The notes under the pieces are model-generated. The model worked only from the letters and a program-made list of their open reading frames with translations. It ran no database searches and was not told where the DNA came from. A DNA stretch of 64,000 nucleotides from NCBI RefSeq assembly GCF_019218285.1, contig NZ_JAHUZG010000002.1, positions 1,116,001 to 1,180,000 on the forward strand, written 5' to 3'. This document shows positions 26,922 through 34,608 of this stretch, one piece after another; within the stretch, counting starts at the first letter, position 1, and each line of letters starts with the position of its first letter. Both the position numbers and the translations under genes were made by a program. The DNA comes from Antarctobacter sediminis (GTDB lineage: Bacteria > Pseudomonadota > Alphaproteobacteria > Rhodobacterales > Rhodobacteraceae).

Positions 26922-26979
26922 GGTGCGCATGAATGCGCACCCTACACATCTGTCGCCGGATGCGCCGTCATGGCGCATC
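26922..26979. repeat. Two REP-like hairpins between coxS and coxL
   Basis: GGTGCGCAT/ATGCGCACC (26922-26941, 9-bp perfect stem, two-base loop) and GATGCGCC/GGCGCATC (26959-26979, 8-bp perfect stem) follow one another in the 90-bp gap. On the minus strand they come right after the coxS stop and before the coxL ribosome site. They look like a REP/BIME-type insertion that may adjust the subunit ratio by protecting the upstream message. Confidence 0.65.
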
Positions 26980-26989
26980 GCGGTTCACC

Positions 26990-27475
26990 TCACTCGGCCG
27001 CGATGGCCGAAACGTCCTGACCGCTGGCTGCCATGATCGCCTTGACGATGTTGTGGTAGCCCGTGCAGCGGCAGATGTTGCCTTCGAGATGGTCACGCAC
27101 CTCTGCCTCGGTCGGCTTGGGGTTATCCTTGAGCAGCGCGGCCGCCGCCATCACCATGCCCGGTGTGCAGAACCCGCACTGAAGCCCGTGATGGTCTTGA
27201 AACGCCTGCTGGATGGTGTTGAGCGAGCCGTCCGCGTTTGCCTGTGCCTCGATGGTCGACACCTCGGCACCGTCCGCTTCGCCTGCGAACATGGTGCAGG
27301 CTTTGACCAGCTTGCCGTTGACGTGGATGTTGCAGGCACCGCACTGCGAGGTATCGCAGCCGACATGCGTGCCGGTGAGCCGCAGCTCCTCACGCAGGAA
27401 ATCGGTCATGAGGGTATTGCCCTTGACCGACTTGGTGACGGCTTTGCCGTTCACCGTCATGGTCACTTCTGCCAT
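26990..27475 (-). CDS. coxS: Molybdenum hydroxylase 2Fe-2S subunit (CoxS family)
   Basis: 161 residues. The N-terminal plant-type ferredoxin cluster is [17 protein letters not shown] with a fourth Cys in KACTMF; the C-terminal cluster is CGFCTPGM and CRCTGY. It carries electrons from CoxL to CoxM. The start is ATG at 27475 with GGGAGG upstream. Gene order is S-L-M rather than the M-S-L usual for form I CO dehydrogenase operons, which fits form II. Confidence 0.93.
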   Translation of the reverse strand: MAEVTMTVNGKAVTKSVKGNTLMTDFLREELRLTGTHVGCDTSQCGACNIHVNGKLVKACTMFAGEADGAEVSTIEAQANADGSLNTIQQAFQDHHGLQCGFCTPGMVMAAAALLKDNPKPTEAEVRDHLEGNICRCTGYHNIVKAIMAASGQDVSAIAAE

Positions 27476-27548
27476 TGTTATCCTCCCTGGATAGAAGTCT
27501 GTCTGGGTACGGCGGAAGGCAGAACGCCAACCGCGGAAACGTGGAAAA

Positions 27549-28067
27549 TCAACCTTTGACCAGCCGCTTGAGCCAGCCCTTCTTGGCACCGTCTTCGCCA
27601 CCCTCGTCTTCGCCCTCTTCGGAGGGGCCTTCGACGGCGGTCTGGAAATTCTCGAAGAACTGGTCGGCCATCTTCTTGGCAAAACCGTCGATGATCCGGC
27701 TGCCAAGCTGCGCCAGCTTGCCGCCAACCTTTGCCTCGACTTCGTAGGTCAGCGTGGTGCCGCCCTCGGCGTTTTCGGCCAGATCGACCTTGGCCCCGCC
27801 CTTGGCAAAACCGGCCGCCCCGCCCTTGCCCTCACCCGACAGGGTGACTGAATTCGGCGGATCCATTTCGGACAGCGTGACCTGCCCCTTGAAGGTCGCC
27901 TTTACCGGGCCGACCTTTTGCACCACGGTCGCCTCGAACCCTTCTTCGGCGGACCCTGACATCTCGGTGCAGCCCGGCACACAGGCCTTCAGCACTTCGG
28001 GGTCAAGGATCGCCTGGAAAACGACGTCGCGCGGTGCCGCGATCTCGCGGCTGTCACTCATCTGCAT
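27549..28067 (-). CDS. coxG: CoxG-like SRPBCC-domain protein
   Basis: 172 residues. About residues 1-145 form the START/SRPBCC fold of the CoxG family ([20 protein letters not shown], then [11 protein letters not shown]). In carboxydotrophs CoxG recruits the Mo-hydroxylase to the membrane. The tail (residues 145-172) is acidic then basic ([14 protein letters not shown], then LKRLVKG), plausible as an anchoring segment. It lies between xoxJ and coxS in the same direction, which ties the Mo-hydroxylase to the quinoprotein genes. A second in-frame Met is at residue 3. Confidence 0.85.
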   Translation of the reverse strand: MQMSDSREIAAPRDVVFQAILDPEVLKACVPGCTEMSGSAEEGFEATVVQKVGPVKATFKGQVTLSEMDPPNSVTLSGEGKGGAAGFAKGGAKVDLAENAEGGTTLTYEVEAKVGGKLAQLGSRIIDGFAKKMADQFFENFQTAVEGPSEEGEDEGGEDGAKKGWLKRLVKG

Positions 28068-28124
28068 GTCTCAACCCTTTCGGTCCGTTGGGCGCAGGGC
28101 GCCCCTGTTCCTAGCCCGGATCAC

Positions 28125-29030
28125 TCAACGCTCAGGAGGCGTGAAACTCAACCCGTAGCTTTCGAAAATCTCCGCGATCCGGCCATCGGCCAGCGCGGCA
28201 TAGATTGCATCGTCCACCGCGTAGCCCAGCGGACGATAGCGAAAATTCACACCCAACCCGATGGTCCAGTTTCCAACCGAAAACCCGGGCAAAGGCGGCT
28301 GATGCACCTCCAGCGCCTCTGTCAGCCCGTATTCAAGCTGTGCCTTCGGTCCCATCGCGGCCTTGACCTCGCCCGCCGCCAGCGCCTCCATCGCCTGCGC
28401 CATGGTCGGAAAGCGGCGGATGTTGGCGTTCAATTGCCCACCTGCCAGGGAGGTCAGGTAGAAATCGGCAATCGAGTCATTTTCCACCGCAACGGTGTCG
28501 AAGCGGAAGTAGGCCGGCACGGGTTTGTCTTCGGGGTAGGCCTCCTTGTCATAGGCAATGGCGATGCCTTCGGTCTGGTACTGACCGGTAAAGACCACCT
28601 GTTCGACCCGGCAGGTAAAGGCACTGTCGTAAGGCACGCGCAACATCACGTTGGACACCGCGCCGCCCACGATTGGGCCTTTCCACAGCGTATTGCGCAG
28701 ATCCGCGTCAAGGTTCTCGCCGGCGGCCACGAACTTGAACCGCGGCTTGACCCCGATCGACTGGGCGATCAGCTTGCCGATCTCGATATCGACACCGCGC
28801 GGCTTGCCAGCCTCTTCGAAGGAATAGGGCGGGTAATCGTCGTAGACGGCAAATTCGATCCAGCCGCGTTCGATGATCGCATCCAGATCATGCCCGACGA
28901 TGTCGCGGCTGGCATTCTGCGGCTTGGGCTGTGGCACCCAGTCCTCGCAGCGCGCCTCCGCCATTGCCGACAACCCGGCCGCAAGGCCAAGCGCCAACAT
29001 AAAGGGGCGAAGCAGGCGCGCCGCGATCAT
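28125..29030 (-). CDS. xoxJ: XoxJ/MxaJ-like periplasmic binding protein
   Basis: 301 residues. A signal peptide (LLRPFMLALGLAAGLSAMAEA) is followed by a family-3 type solute-binding fold: IEFAVYDDYPPYSFEEAGKP, then GVDIEIGKLIAQSIG. Members next to PQQ dehydrogenases are thought to assist assembly or activation of the enzyme rather than transport. The start at 29030 lies two bases after the pedF stop. It is 8 kb from xoxF instead of adjacent, so it could equally serve another quinoprotein; the name is by family. Confidence 0.78.
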   Translation of the reverse strand: MIAARLLRPFMLALGLAAGLSAMAEARCEDWVPQPKPQNASRDIVGHDLDAIIERGWIEFAVYDDYPPYSFEEAGKPRGVDIEIGKLIAQSIGVKPRFKFVAAGENLDADLRNTLWKGPIVGGAVSNVMLRVPYDSAFTCRVEQVVFTGQYQTEGIAIAYDKEAYPEDKPVPAYFRFDTVAVENDSIADFYLTSLAGGQLNANIRRFPTMAQAMEALAAGEVKAAMGPKAQLEYGLTEALEVHQPPLPGFSVGNWTIGLGVNFRYRPLGYAVDDAIYAALADGRIAEIFESYGLSFTPPER

Positions 29031-29032
29031 GG

Positions 29033-29716
29033 TCAGTGCGCCGCCGACAGGCCGATGGTCAACGCCTCGGCCGCCCTGCGGTACCCGTCCGCCGAACCGT
29101 CGATCAGGGCCGATGCGCGGTAGGCTGCGCTGTCCGCAACCGGCGCGCCGCTGAGCGTTTCGATCCCTGCGGCAATCTCGTCCAGCTTGGCCTTCATGCC
29201 ATCGGCATCCGCCCCCGCCGGATCCGCCGCCCATGCAGCCAGCTCATCACGCAGGCCTTTCAGCTCCGGCGTCAGTTCGGCCATCTGCTCATCGTCCGGG
29301 CGTGCCTCGATATAGGTCCGGATCGCCCAGGCGGCTTTCTGGCCCAGCAACTCGCCAAAGGCGGGCATCTTGGTGATACCGTTCTGGGTATAGCCAGAGA
29401 TAAACCGCTCCATGTACCATTCGTCGCCGTATTCCTCGGCTTCGAGAAAGCGCAGATCCGGCGCCAACCCGCCCGAGATCACCTCAAGGCCATGACACCG
29501 GGCGCAGTTCTGATTGTACCCCGACGCGCCGATTTCCACGGCGGCCTTCCAGACGTCGTCGCCTGCATCGCGATAGGGATTTTCGGTCAGCCATTCATCG
29601 CCAACGTCGGGCAGCGCATCGGTGTTCACGGGCTGGGGCGCGACGTCCCCATGCGACAGCGCCGCCGATGCGGCCATCACGAATGCGACGGTCAGTGCAG
29701 TGGTCTTGCGGGCCAT
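29033..29716 (-). CDS. pedF: Cytochrome c-550 PedF-type
   Basis: 227 residues, exported (MARKTTALTVAFVMAASAALS). One haem site, CARCH, about residue 75; the Met ligand is likely in ITKMPAFG. A C-terminal extension of about 90 residues is helical and haem-free. This architecture is that of the cytochrome c-550 PedF family, electron acceptor of PQQ alcohol dehydrogenases. It begins the minus-strand operon pedF-xoxJ-coxGSLM, and is divergent from the Lut/Ped transporter operon with a shared promoter region that has two operator-like sites. Confidence 0.88.
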   Translation of the reverse strand: MARKTTALTVAFVMAASAALSHGDVAPQPVNTDALPDVGDEWLTENPYRDAGDDVWKAAVEIGASGYNQNCARCHGLEVISGGLAPDLRFLEAEEYGDEWYMERFISGYTQNGITKMPAFGELLGQKAAWAIRTYIEARPDDEQMAELTPELKGLRDELAAWAADPAGADADGMKAKLDEIAAGIETLSGAPVADSAAYRASALIDGSADGYRRAAEALTIGLSAAH

Positions 29717-29778
29717 GTGCGTCCTCCTCCTGGTCCGGTTGACATGTTCTTAGAAAGGCAACCGTCCCCCGGGCTATT

Positions 29779-29821
29779 GGACCTAAGTCCCAAAGCGCAC
29801 GGAACCGCGACCAAGGTCTTA
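29779..29821. promoter_or_regulatory. Two operator-like sites in the pedF/transporter divergent promoter
   Basis: GGACCTAAGTCC (29779-29790) and the palindrome GACCAAGGTC (29809-29818, continuing TTA) are centred 29 bp apart. The second equals the palindrome at 20556-20565. On the minus strand it reads TAAGACCTTGGTC, 98 bp before pedF; it is 57 bp before the plus-strand transporter gene. Likely binding sites of the locus regulator. Confidence 0.5.
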
Positions 29822-29874
29822 TTCCGACGCCCGCGTGTCAGGATACTCTGCAGCGATCGGGAGGAATTCGACAG

Positions 29875-31035
29875 ATGTTCTTACGCGCGGCCATGGCCCT
29901 TTGCCTGACCGCCTCTGCCGCCATGGCAGAGGTTTCGGTAACGATTCACTACCTCCGGCAAGACGTCGAACGCCCGCCGGTTCTGTCGAACCTCGACCCG
30001 ATTCCCCGGGACCTCGGGCTGTCCGGCGCGGAACTGGGTCTCAAGGACAATAACACCACGGGGCGCTTTCTCGGCCAAGCCTACGATATGCAGGTGACGG
30101 ACGTGCCCGTCGGCGGCGATCTTGCCGCCGCCGCACGCGCGGCTCTGGAAACCTCGCAACTGATCGTGCTGAACGCCCCTGCCGAGGCCGCGCTGACCCT
30201 CGCCGACCTGCCCGAGGCAAAGGACGCGCTGATCTTCAACACCTCGGCCCCCGACGACCGGCTGCGCGGCACGGACTGCCGCGCCAACCTGCTGCACACG
30301 CTGCCCAGCAATGCCATGCGAACCGACGCGCTGGCGCAATTCATGGTCAAGCGCCGCTGGGATGACCTTGCCCTGATCGAAGGCACCCACCCAGATGACA
30401 TGGCCTTTGCCCAGGCACTGCGCGGCAGCCTGACAAAATTCGGCCTGCGCCTGCGGTCGGAAAAGATCTGGACCTTTGATGCCGACATGCGCCGGACAGC
30501 TGCCCAGGAGGTGCCGCTCTTCACGCAGAACCTCAAGGATCACGATCTCTTGCTGATCGCGGACGAGATCCATGATTTCGGCCGCTACATTGCCTATAAC
30601 ACCTGGGATCCCCGCCCCGTCGCCGGGTCCGAGGGGCTGGTCCCGGTCGCCTGGTCGCAGGTTGTCGAACAATGGGGCGCGGCACAACTGCAATCCCGCT
30701 TCACCAAGCTTGCCGGCCGCCCGATGCAATCGGGGGACTACGCCGCCTGGGCCGCTGTGCGTGTGATCGGCGAAGCTGTCACCCGCACCGGGTCCGATGA
30801 CACCGCCACCCTGCGCGCCTTCATCCTCGGACCGGAATTCGAACTGGCCGGTTTCAAGGGCCGCCCGCTGTCCTTCCGTGACTGGAACGGCCAGTTGCGC
30901 CAACCCATCCCGCTGGTCACTCCGCGGGCCGTCGTGGCACAGGCCCCGCTCGAAGGCTTCCTGCACAAGACCAGCGAGCTCGACACCCTCGGTGCCGACC
31001 GCCCCGAATCCGATTGCAGCGCATTCGGAAACTAA
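29875..31035 (+). CDS. ABC substrate-binding protein of the PQQ alcohol dehydrogenase system (LutA-like)
   Basis: 386 residues with a signal peptide (MFLRAAMALCLTASAAMA). It has the periplasmic type-1 binding fold in the version specific to quinoprotein loci (TIGR03863 type), starting VSVTIHYLRQDVERPP. Homologues in Methylobacterium (LutA) and Pseudomonas (Ped ABC system) are needed for lanthanide use, so it probably serves uptake of rare-earth ions or a chelate. First of an operon of five or six genes with short gaps. GGGAGG precedes the start. The Ln role is from family knowledge, not visible in the sequence. Confidence 0.82.
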   Translation: MFLRAAMALCLTASAAMAEVSVTIHYLRQDVERPPVLSNLDPIPRDLGLSGAELGLKDNNTTGRFLGQAYDMQVTDVPVGGDLAAAARAALETSQLIVLNAPAEAALTLADLPEAKDALIFNTSAPDDRLRGTDCRANLLHTLPSNAMRTDALAQFMVKRRWDDLALIEGTHPDDMAFAQALRGSLTKFGLRLRSEKIWTFDADMRRTAAQEVPLFTQNLKDHDLLLIADEIHDFGRYIAYNTWDPRPVAGSEGLVPVAWSQVVEQWGAAQLQSRFTKLAGRPMQSGDYAAWAAVRVIGEAVTRTGSDDTATLRAFILGPEFELAGFKGRPLSFRDWNGQLRQPIPLVTPRAVVAQAPLEGFLHKTSELDTLGADRPESDCSAFGN

Positions 31036-31047
31036 AGGATCAACCTG

Positions 31048-32031
31048 ATGTTTCTTCTTGGAAAAAATACTCAAAAAACCACGCTCGCCGCCTGCGCCGC
31101 CCTTGCCTTGGGCGCACCGGTTCAGGCCGAGGAAATCTGGGTCTCCAACGAAAAGGACGACACGATCAGCGTGATCGACCTCGACAAGATGGAGGTCATC
31201 CGCACCATACCCACCGGCGAACGCCCGCGCGGGATCACCTTTTCCCACGATCACAGCGTCCTGTATATCTGCGCCTCGGACAGCGACACCGTGCAGGTCA
31301 TGGACCCGGTGACCGGGGAAATCCTGCACGACCTGCCATCGGGCGAAGATCCCGAACAATTCGTGCTGCACCCGGACAACCGTCATCTCTACATCGCAAA
31401 TGAGGATGACGCGATCACCACGGTGGTCGATGTTGTCACCCGCACCGTGGTGGCCCAGATTGACGTCGGCATCGAACCCGAAGGCATGGCTGTCTCACCT
31501 GATGGCCGCTATGTCATCACCACGTCCGAGACGACGAACATGGCGCATTGGATCGACACCACGACCCATGAACTTGTCGCCAATACGCTGGTGGATTCGC
31601 GCCCGCGTCATGCCGAGTTTACCTCGGACGGCGCAACGCTCTGGGTGTCGGCCGAGATCGGCGGCACGGTGTCCGTCTTTGACGTGGAGACCAAGAAGGA
31701 GACCGCCAAGATCGGTTTCGAGATCAAAGGCGTACACCCGGACCGCGTGCAGCCCGTGGGCTTTGAATTCAGCGCCGATGAAAAGACCGCCTTCGTGGCG
31801 CTCGGCCCCTCGAACCATGTGGCCGTGGTCAATACCCAGACCTTCGAGGTCGAGAAATACATCCTTGTCGGGCGGCGTGTCTGGCACATGGCGTTCAACA
31901 GCGACAAGTCGCTTCTCTTCACCACAAACGGCGTTTCCGGCGACGTGACCGTGATCGACGTGGCCAAGCGTGAGGCGATCAAGACCATCAAGGTGGGCCG
32001 CTTCCCCTGGGGCGCCGCGCTGCGCCCGTAA
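31048..32031 (+). CDS. Secreted YVTN-type beta-propeller protein of the PQQ system
   Basis: 327 residues. A signal peptide is followed by about seven propeller blades of the YVTN type (WVSNEKDDTISVIDLD, YICASDSDTVQVMDP, YIANEDDAITTVVDV and so on). It matches the beta-propeller family of PQQ ABC systems (TIGR03866 type). Residues 2-9 (FLLGKNTQ) are encoded by an inverted copy of the dispersed repeat found elsewhere between genes. AAAGGA gives a good ribosome site for this ATG. Role: periplasmic partner of the transporter, details unknown. Confidence 0.85.
   Translation: MFLLGKNTQKTTLAACAALALGAPVQAEEIWVSNEKDDTISVIDLDKMEVIRTIPTGERPRGITFSHDHSVLYICASDSDTVQVMDPVTGEILHDLPSGEDPEQFVLHPDNRHLYIANEDDAITTVVDVVTRTVVAQIDVGIEPEGMAVSPDGRYVITTSETTNMAHWIDTTTHELVANTLVDSRPRHAEFTSDGATLWVSAEIGGTVSVFDVETKKETAKIGFEIKGVHPDRVQPVGFEFSADEKTAFVALGPSNHVAVVNTQTFEVEKYILVGRRVWHMAFNSDKSLLFTTNGVSGDVTVIDVAKREAIKTIKVGRFPWGAALRP
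31052..31072 (-). repeat. Dispersed repeat core inside a coding start (copy D)
   Basis: On the minus strand GAGTATTT-TTT-CCAAGAAGAA. It lies in frame within codons 2-9 of the beta-propeller gene, in the positively charged start of the signal peptide. Confidence 0.75.
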
Positions 32032-32061
32032 CGAGTATTCCCCATGCAAAGGAGACCCAAC

Positions 32062-32520
32062 ATGAAATTCCTGCGCCTTCTCGCGGCCAGCGCCGCCCTT
32101 GCCGCCCTGCCCTTCGCCGTGCTTGCCGATGATGATGACGACGATGGGCCGCAATTCGGCATGGCGGGCATTCTCTCGGCCAAGAACAAGGAAGACCTGC
32201 CGCCGATCATCCTCAGCGCCGGCGTGCCGATTTCCGAAGCCCCCTGGGAGCTTAAATCCGGCACCTACTACGAATTCGAGATCGAGGCCGACGGCAGTCA
32301 GGAACTGGCGCTGGTAGGGCCAGAGTTCTTCCGAGCCATCTGGATCGACGAGATCGTCATCGAAGGGCTGGAAATCCGGCCTCTGGGGCTCGATTCGGTG
32401 GAATTTGACGAGGCCGGCACGATGGAAATCGGCTTTCTCGCCATCAAGCCGGGCAGCTATTACATGAAGATCCCCGGCTCGACGGGCGAAACCCAGCGAA
32501 TCGAGATTACCATCAAGTGA
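32062..32520 (+). CDS. Small secreted protein starting with a polyaspartate tract
   Basis: 152 residues. Signal peptide MKFLRLLAASAALAALPF to AVLA; the predicted mature chain begins with six Asp residues (DDDDDDGPQ). The remainder is rich in Glu and Asp and in beta strands (YYEFEIEADG, IWIDEIVIEGLEIRPLG, and a last strand ending EITIK), giving a cupredoxin-like or Ig-like impression without copper ligands. It is located in the Lut/Ped-type transporter operon, overlapping the ATPase gene by four bases. A metal-binding role, perhaps for rare earths, is a guess from the acidic start. AAGGAG precedes the ATG. Confidence 0.78.
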   Translation: MKFLRLLAASAALAALPFAVLADDDDDDGPQFGMAGILSAKNKEDLPPIILSAGVPISEAPWELKSGTYYEFEIEADGSQELALVGPEFFRAIWIDEIVIEGLEIRPLGLDSVEFDEAGTMEIGFLAIKPGSYYMKIPGSTGETQRIEITIK

Positions 32521-33233
32521 GCCTTGCCGTCCGGGATCTGCGCTTTGCCTATGGGGCCAAGACGGCCTTGGACGGGGTCACGTTCGACATCCCCAAGGGC
32601 GCGTTCTGCGCTCTATTGGGGCCAAACGGGGCGGGCAAGAGCACGCTCTTTGCCCTGCTCACCCGCCTGTTCACCACGCGCGACGGCCAGATCGACATCG
32701 CCGGTCACGAATTGCGCAAAGCCCCGCGCAAGGCGCTGGCGCAGATCGGCGTGGTGTTCCAGCAACCTTCGCTGGACCTTGACCTGACCGTGCATCGCAA
32801 CCTCAAGTATTTCGCCGCCCTGCACGGGATCGCGGGCCGCGCGGCCGAGGCACGAATCGGGGCCGCGCTGTCCCGGCTGGGCATGGCCGAACGCGCAGGC
32901 GAAACCGTGCGGGCGCTGAACGGCGGCCACCGCCGCCGGACCGAGATCGCCCGCGCGCTGATCCATCGCCCCTCGGTCCTGTTGCTGGACGAACCCACCG
33001 TGGGGCTGGACGCCGCCAGCCGCGCGGCCATCACCGAACATGTGCATCGTCTGGCCGCCGAGGACGGGCTGACCGTTCTGTGGGCCACCCATCTGACCGA
33101 TGAAATCTGGGCGGAGGATCAACTGGTGATCCTGCACCGGGGCCAGATCCTTGCCAACGGCCCCTGCCATCAGGTGACGGGCGACCGGCCCCTGATCGAA
33201 ACCTTTCTGGACATGACGGGGGCCAAGGCATGA
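32517..33233 (+). CDS. ABC transporter ATPase of the PQQ system (LutE/Ped type)
   Basis: 238 residues. Walker A is GPNGAGKST (about residue 37), the Q-loop is VVFQQPS, the Walker B VLLLDEPTVGLD and the switch His is in ATHLTDE. The signature is LNGGHRRR in place of LSGGQ. It is the ATPase of an ABC-2 type system. It overlaps the preceding and the following genes by four bases each, so the three are coupled. Family knowledge connects it with lanthanide uptake in methylotrophs. Confidence 0.9.
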   Translation: MSLAVRDLRFAYGAKTALDGVTFDIPKGAFCALLGPNGAGKSTLFALLTRLFTTRDGQIDIAGHELRKAPRKALAQIGVVFQQPSLDLDLTVHRNLKYFAALHGIAGRAAEARIGAALSRLGMAERAGETVRALNGGHRRRTEIARALIHRPSVLLLDEPTVGLDAASRAAITEHVHRLAAEDGLTVLWATHLTDEIWAEDQLVILHRGQILANGPCHQVTGDRPLIETFLDMTGAKA

Positions 33234-34021
33234 ACCCTTGGCTGACCGCCCTGAACGCTATCGTCGCGCGCGAGGCGCTGCGGTTCATCCAGCAACGCGG
33301 GCGGTTCATCGCGGCGCTGGTGCGGCCGCTGGTCTGGCTCTTGGTCTTTGCCGCCGGGTTCCGCGCCGCGCTGGGTCTGTCGATCACGCCGCCTTATCAG
33401 ACCTACATCCAGTACGAGACTTATATCGTGCCCGGTCTTTGCGGCATGATCATGCTGTTCAACGGGATGCAAAGTTCCCTCTCGCTGGTCTACGATCAGG
33501 AAATGGGGTCGATGCGCCTGTTGATGACCGCGCCCCTGCCACGCTGGTGGCTTTTGTTCTGCCGGCTGCTGGCGGCCACGGCGATTTCGATCCTTCAGGT
33601 CTATGCTTTCCTTGTCATCGCCGATCTATACGGCGTGCGCTGGCCGCCTCTGGGATATCTGACGGTGCTGCCCGCGCTGGTGATCGCGGGGCTGATGCTG
33701 GGCGCGCTGGGGCTGGCCTTGTCCAGCTTTGTCAAACAGTTGGAAAATTTCGCCGGAGTGATGAACTTTGTCATCTTCCCGATGTTCTTCCTGTCCTCGG
33801 CGCTGTACCCCTTATGGAAAATGGCCGAAAGCAGCGAGCTGTTGCACGCGATCTGCGCCGCCAATCCCTTTACCCACGCGGTCGAAACCATCCGCTTTGC
33901 GCTCTACGCAGAGGTCAGCCTTGTTTCCGCCGGCTGGACCTTGCTGGCGGCGGCCGTTTTTCTTGGCCTTGCTTTCTGGGGCTACGACCCGGCGCGCGGG
34001 ATGATGAAGCGGCGGCGGTGA
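33230..34021 (+). CDS. pedC: ABC-2 type permease, PedC/LutF type
   Basis: 263 residues with six membrane helices of the ABC-2 (DrrB/NodJ-like) kind; the motif YDQEMGSMRLLMTAPLPRWW is the coupling region typical for the family. It is the membrane partner of the ATPase that overlaps it. In Pseudomonas the equivalent is PedC, in Methylobacterium LutF. Although ABC-2 permeases usually export, this system is genetically linked to rare-earth import, so the direction remains open. Confidence 0.88.
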   Translation: MNPWLTALNAIVAREALRFIQQRGRFIAALVRPLVWLLVFAAGFRAALGLSITPPYQTYIQYETYIVPGLCGMIMLFNGMQSSLSLVYDQEMGSMRLLMTAPLPRWWLLFCRLLAATAISILQVYAFLVIADLYGVRWPPLGYLTVLPALVIAGLMLGALGLALSSFVKQLENFAGVMNFVIFPMFFLSSALYPLWKMAESSELLHAICAANPFTHAVETIRFALYAEVSLVSAGWTLLAAAVFLGLAFWGYDPARGMMKRRR

Positions 34022-34065
34022 AATCCATGGCGCTTCATGATAGACAGCCCCCAAAGGAGATCCGC

Positions 34066-34602
34066 ATGAGACTCATATCAGCCGCCATCCTGACCGTGGT
34101 TTCGGCCCCCCTGCTTGCCGAAGAAGAACTGGGCACGCTCAACCCGCCGGAAATGGGCATGGACCGGGTGATCCAGAACATCCAGCGCGGTCAGACCGAT
34201 ATGACCACCTGCGCCGCCGGGTATCATTTCACCAAGAAAGGCGATCACGCCGACGCGCGCGACATCTTTGAGCTATGCGCGACCAAGGGCGGCTATACCG
34301 CCGCGATGGCCTGGATGGGCCATATGGAAAACAATGGTCTGGGCGGCGATTACGATCCCGACGCCGCCGCCGAATGGGACCGCCGCGCCGCCGAGGCAGG
34401 TGATCCCGTGGGACAGTTCAACTATGGTCTGGCGCTGATCCGGGGGCATGGCGTCGCCAGAAACGAGGCGCTGGGGCGTGCCTATGTCGATCGCGCCGCC
34501 AAGGCCGGTCTGGACATCGCGCAACGGATGCAGGGCGCGGATTATGACCCGAACGAGGTCACGCCCGACGCGGATGAATGGAAATACGCGCCGCTGTTCT
34601 GA
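34066..34602 (+). CDS. Secreted Sel1-repeat protein
   Basis: 178 residues. Signal peptide MRLISAAILTVVSAPLLA. Two to three Sel1/TPR-like repeats are visible (YTAAMAWMGHMENNGLGG, then VGQFNYGLALIRGHGVARN). The start at 34066 has AAAGGAG upstream. It lies 45 bp after the permease and probably belongs to that operon; it converges with the ATPase gene at 34609, only six bases away. Protein-protein docking is the general role of such repeats; the partner is unknown. Confidence 0.82.
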   Translation: MRLISAAILTVVSAPLLAEEELGTLNPPEMGMDRVIQNIQRGQTDMTTCAAGYHFTKKGDHADARDIFELCATKGGYTAAMAWMGHMENNGLGGDYDPDAAAEWDRRAAEAGDPVGQFNYGLALIRGHGVARNEALGRAYVDRAAKAGLDIAQRMQGADYDPNEVTPDADEWKYAPLF

Positions 34603-34608
34603 CGCCCG

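Noticed and set aside
24578-26932. A 784-codon plus-strand frame opposite coxL
   Set aside because: coxL has all Mo-hydroxylase motifs; the opposite frame is a His/Arg/Gly-rich shadow.
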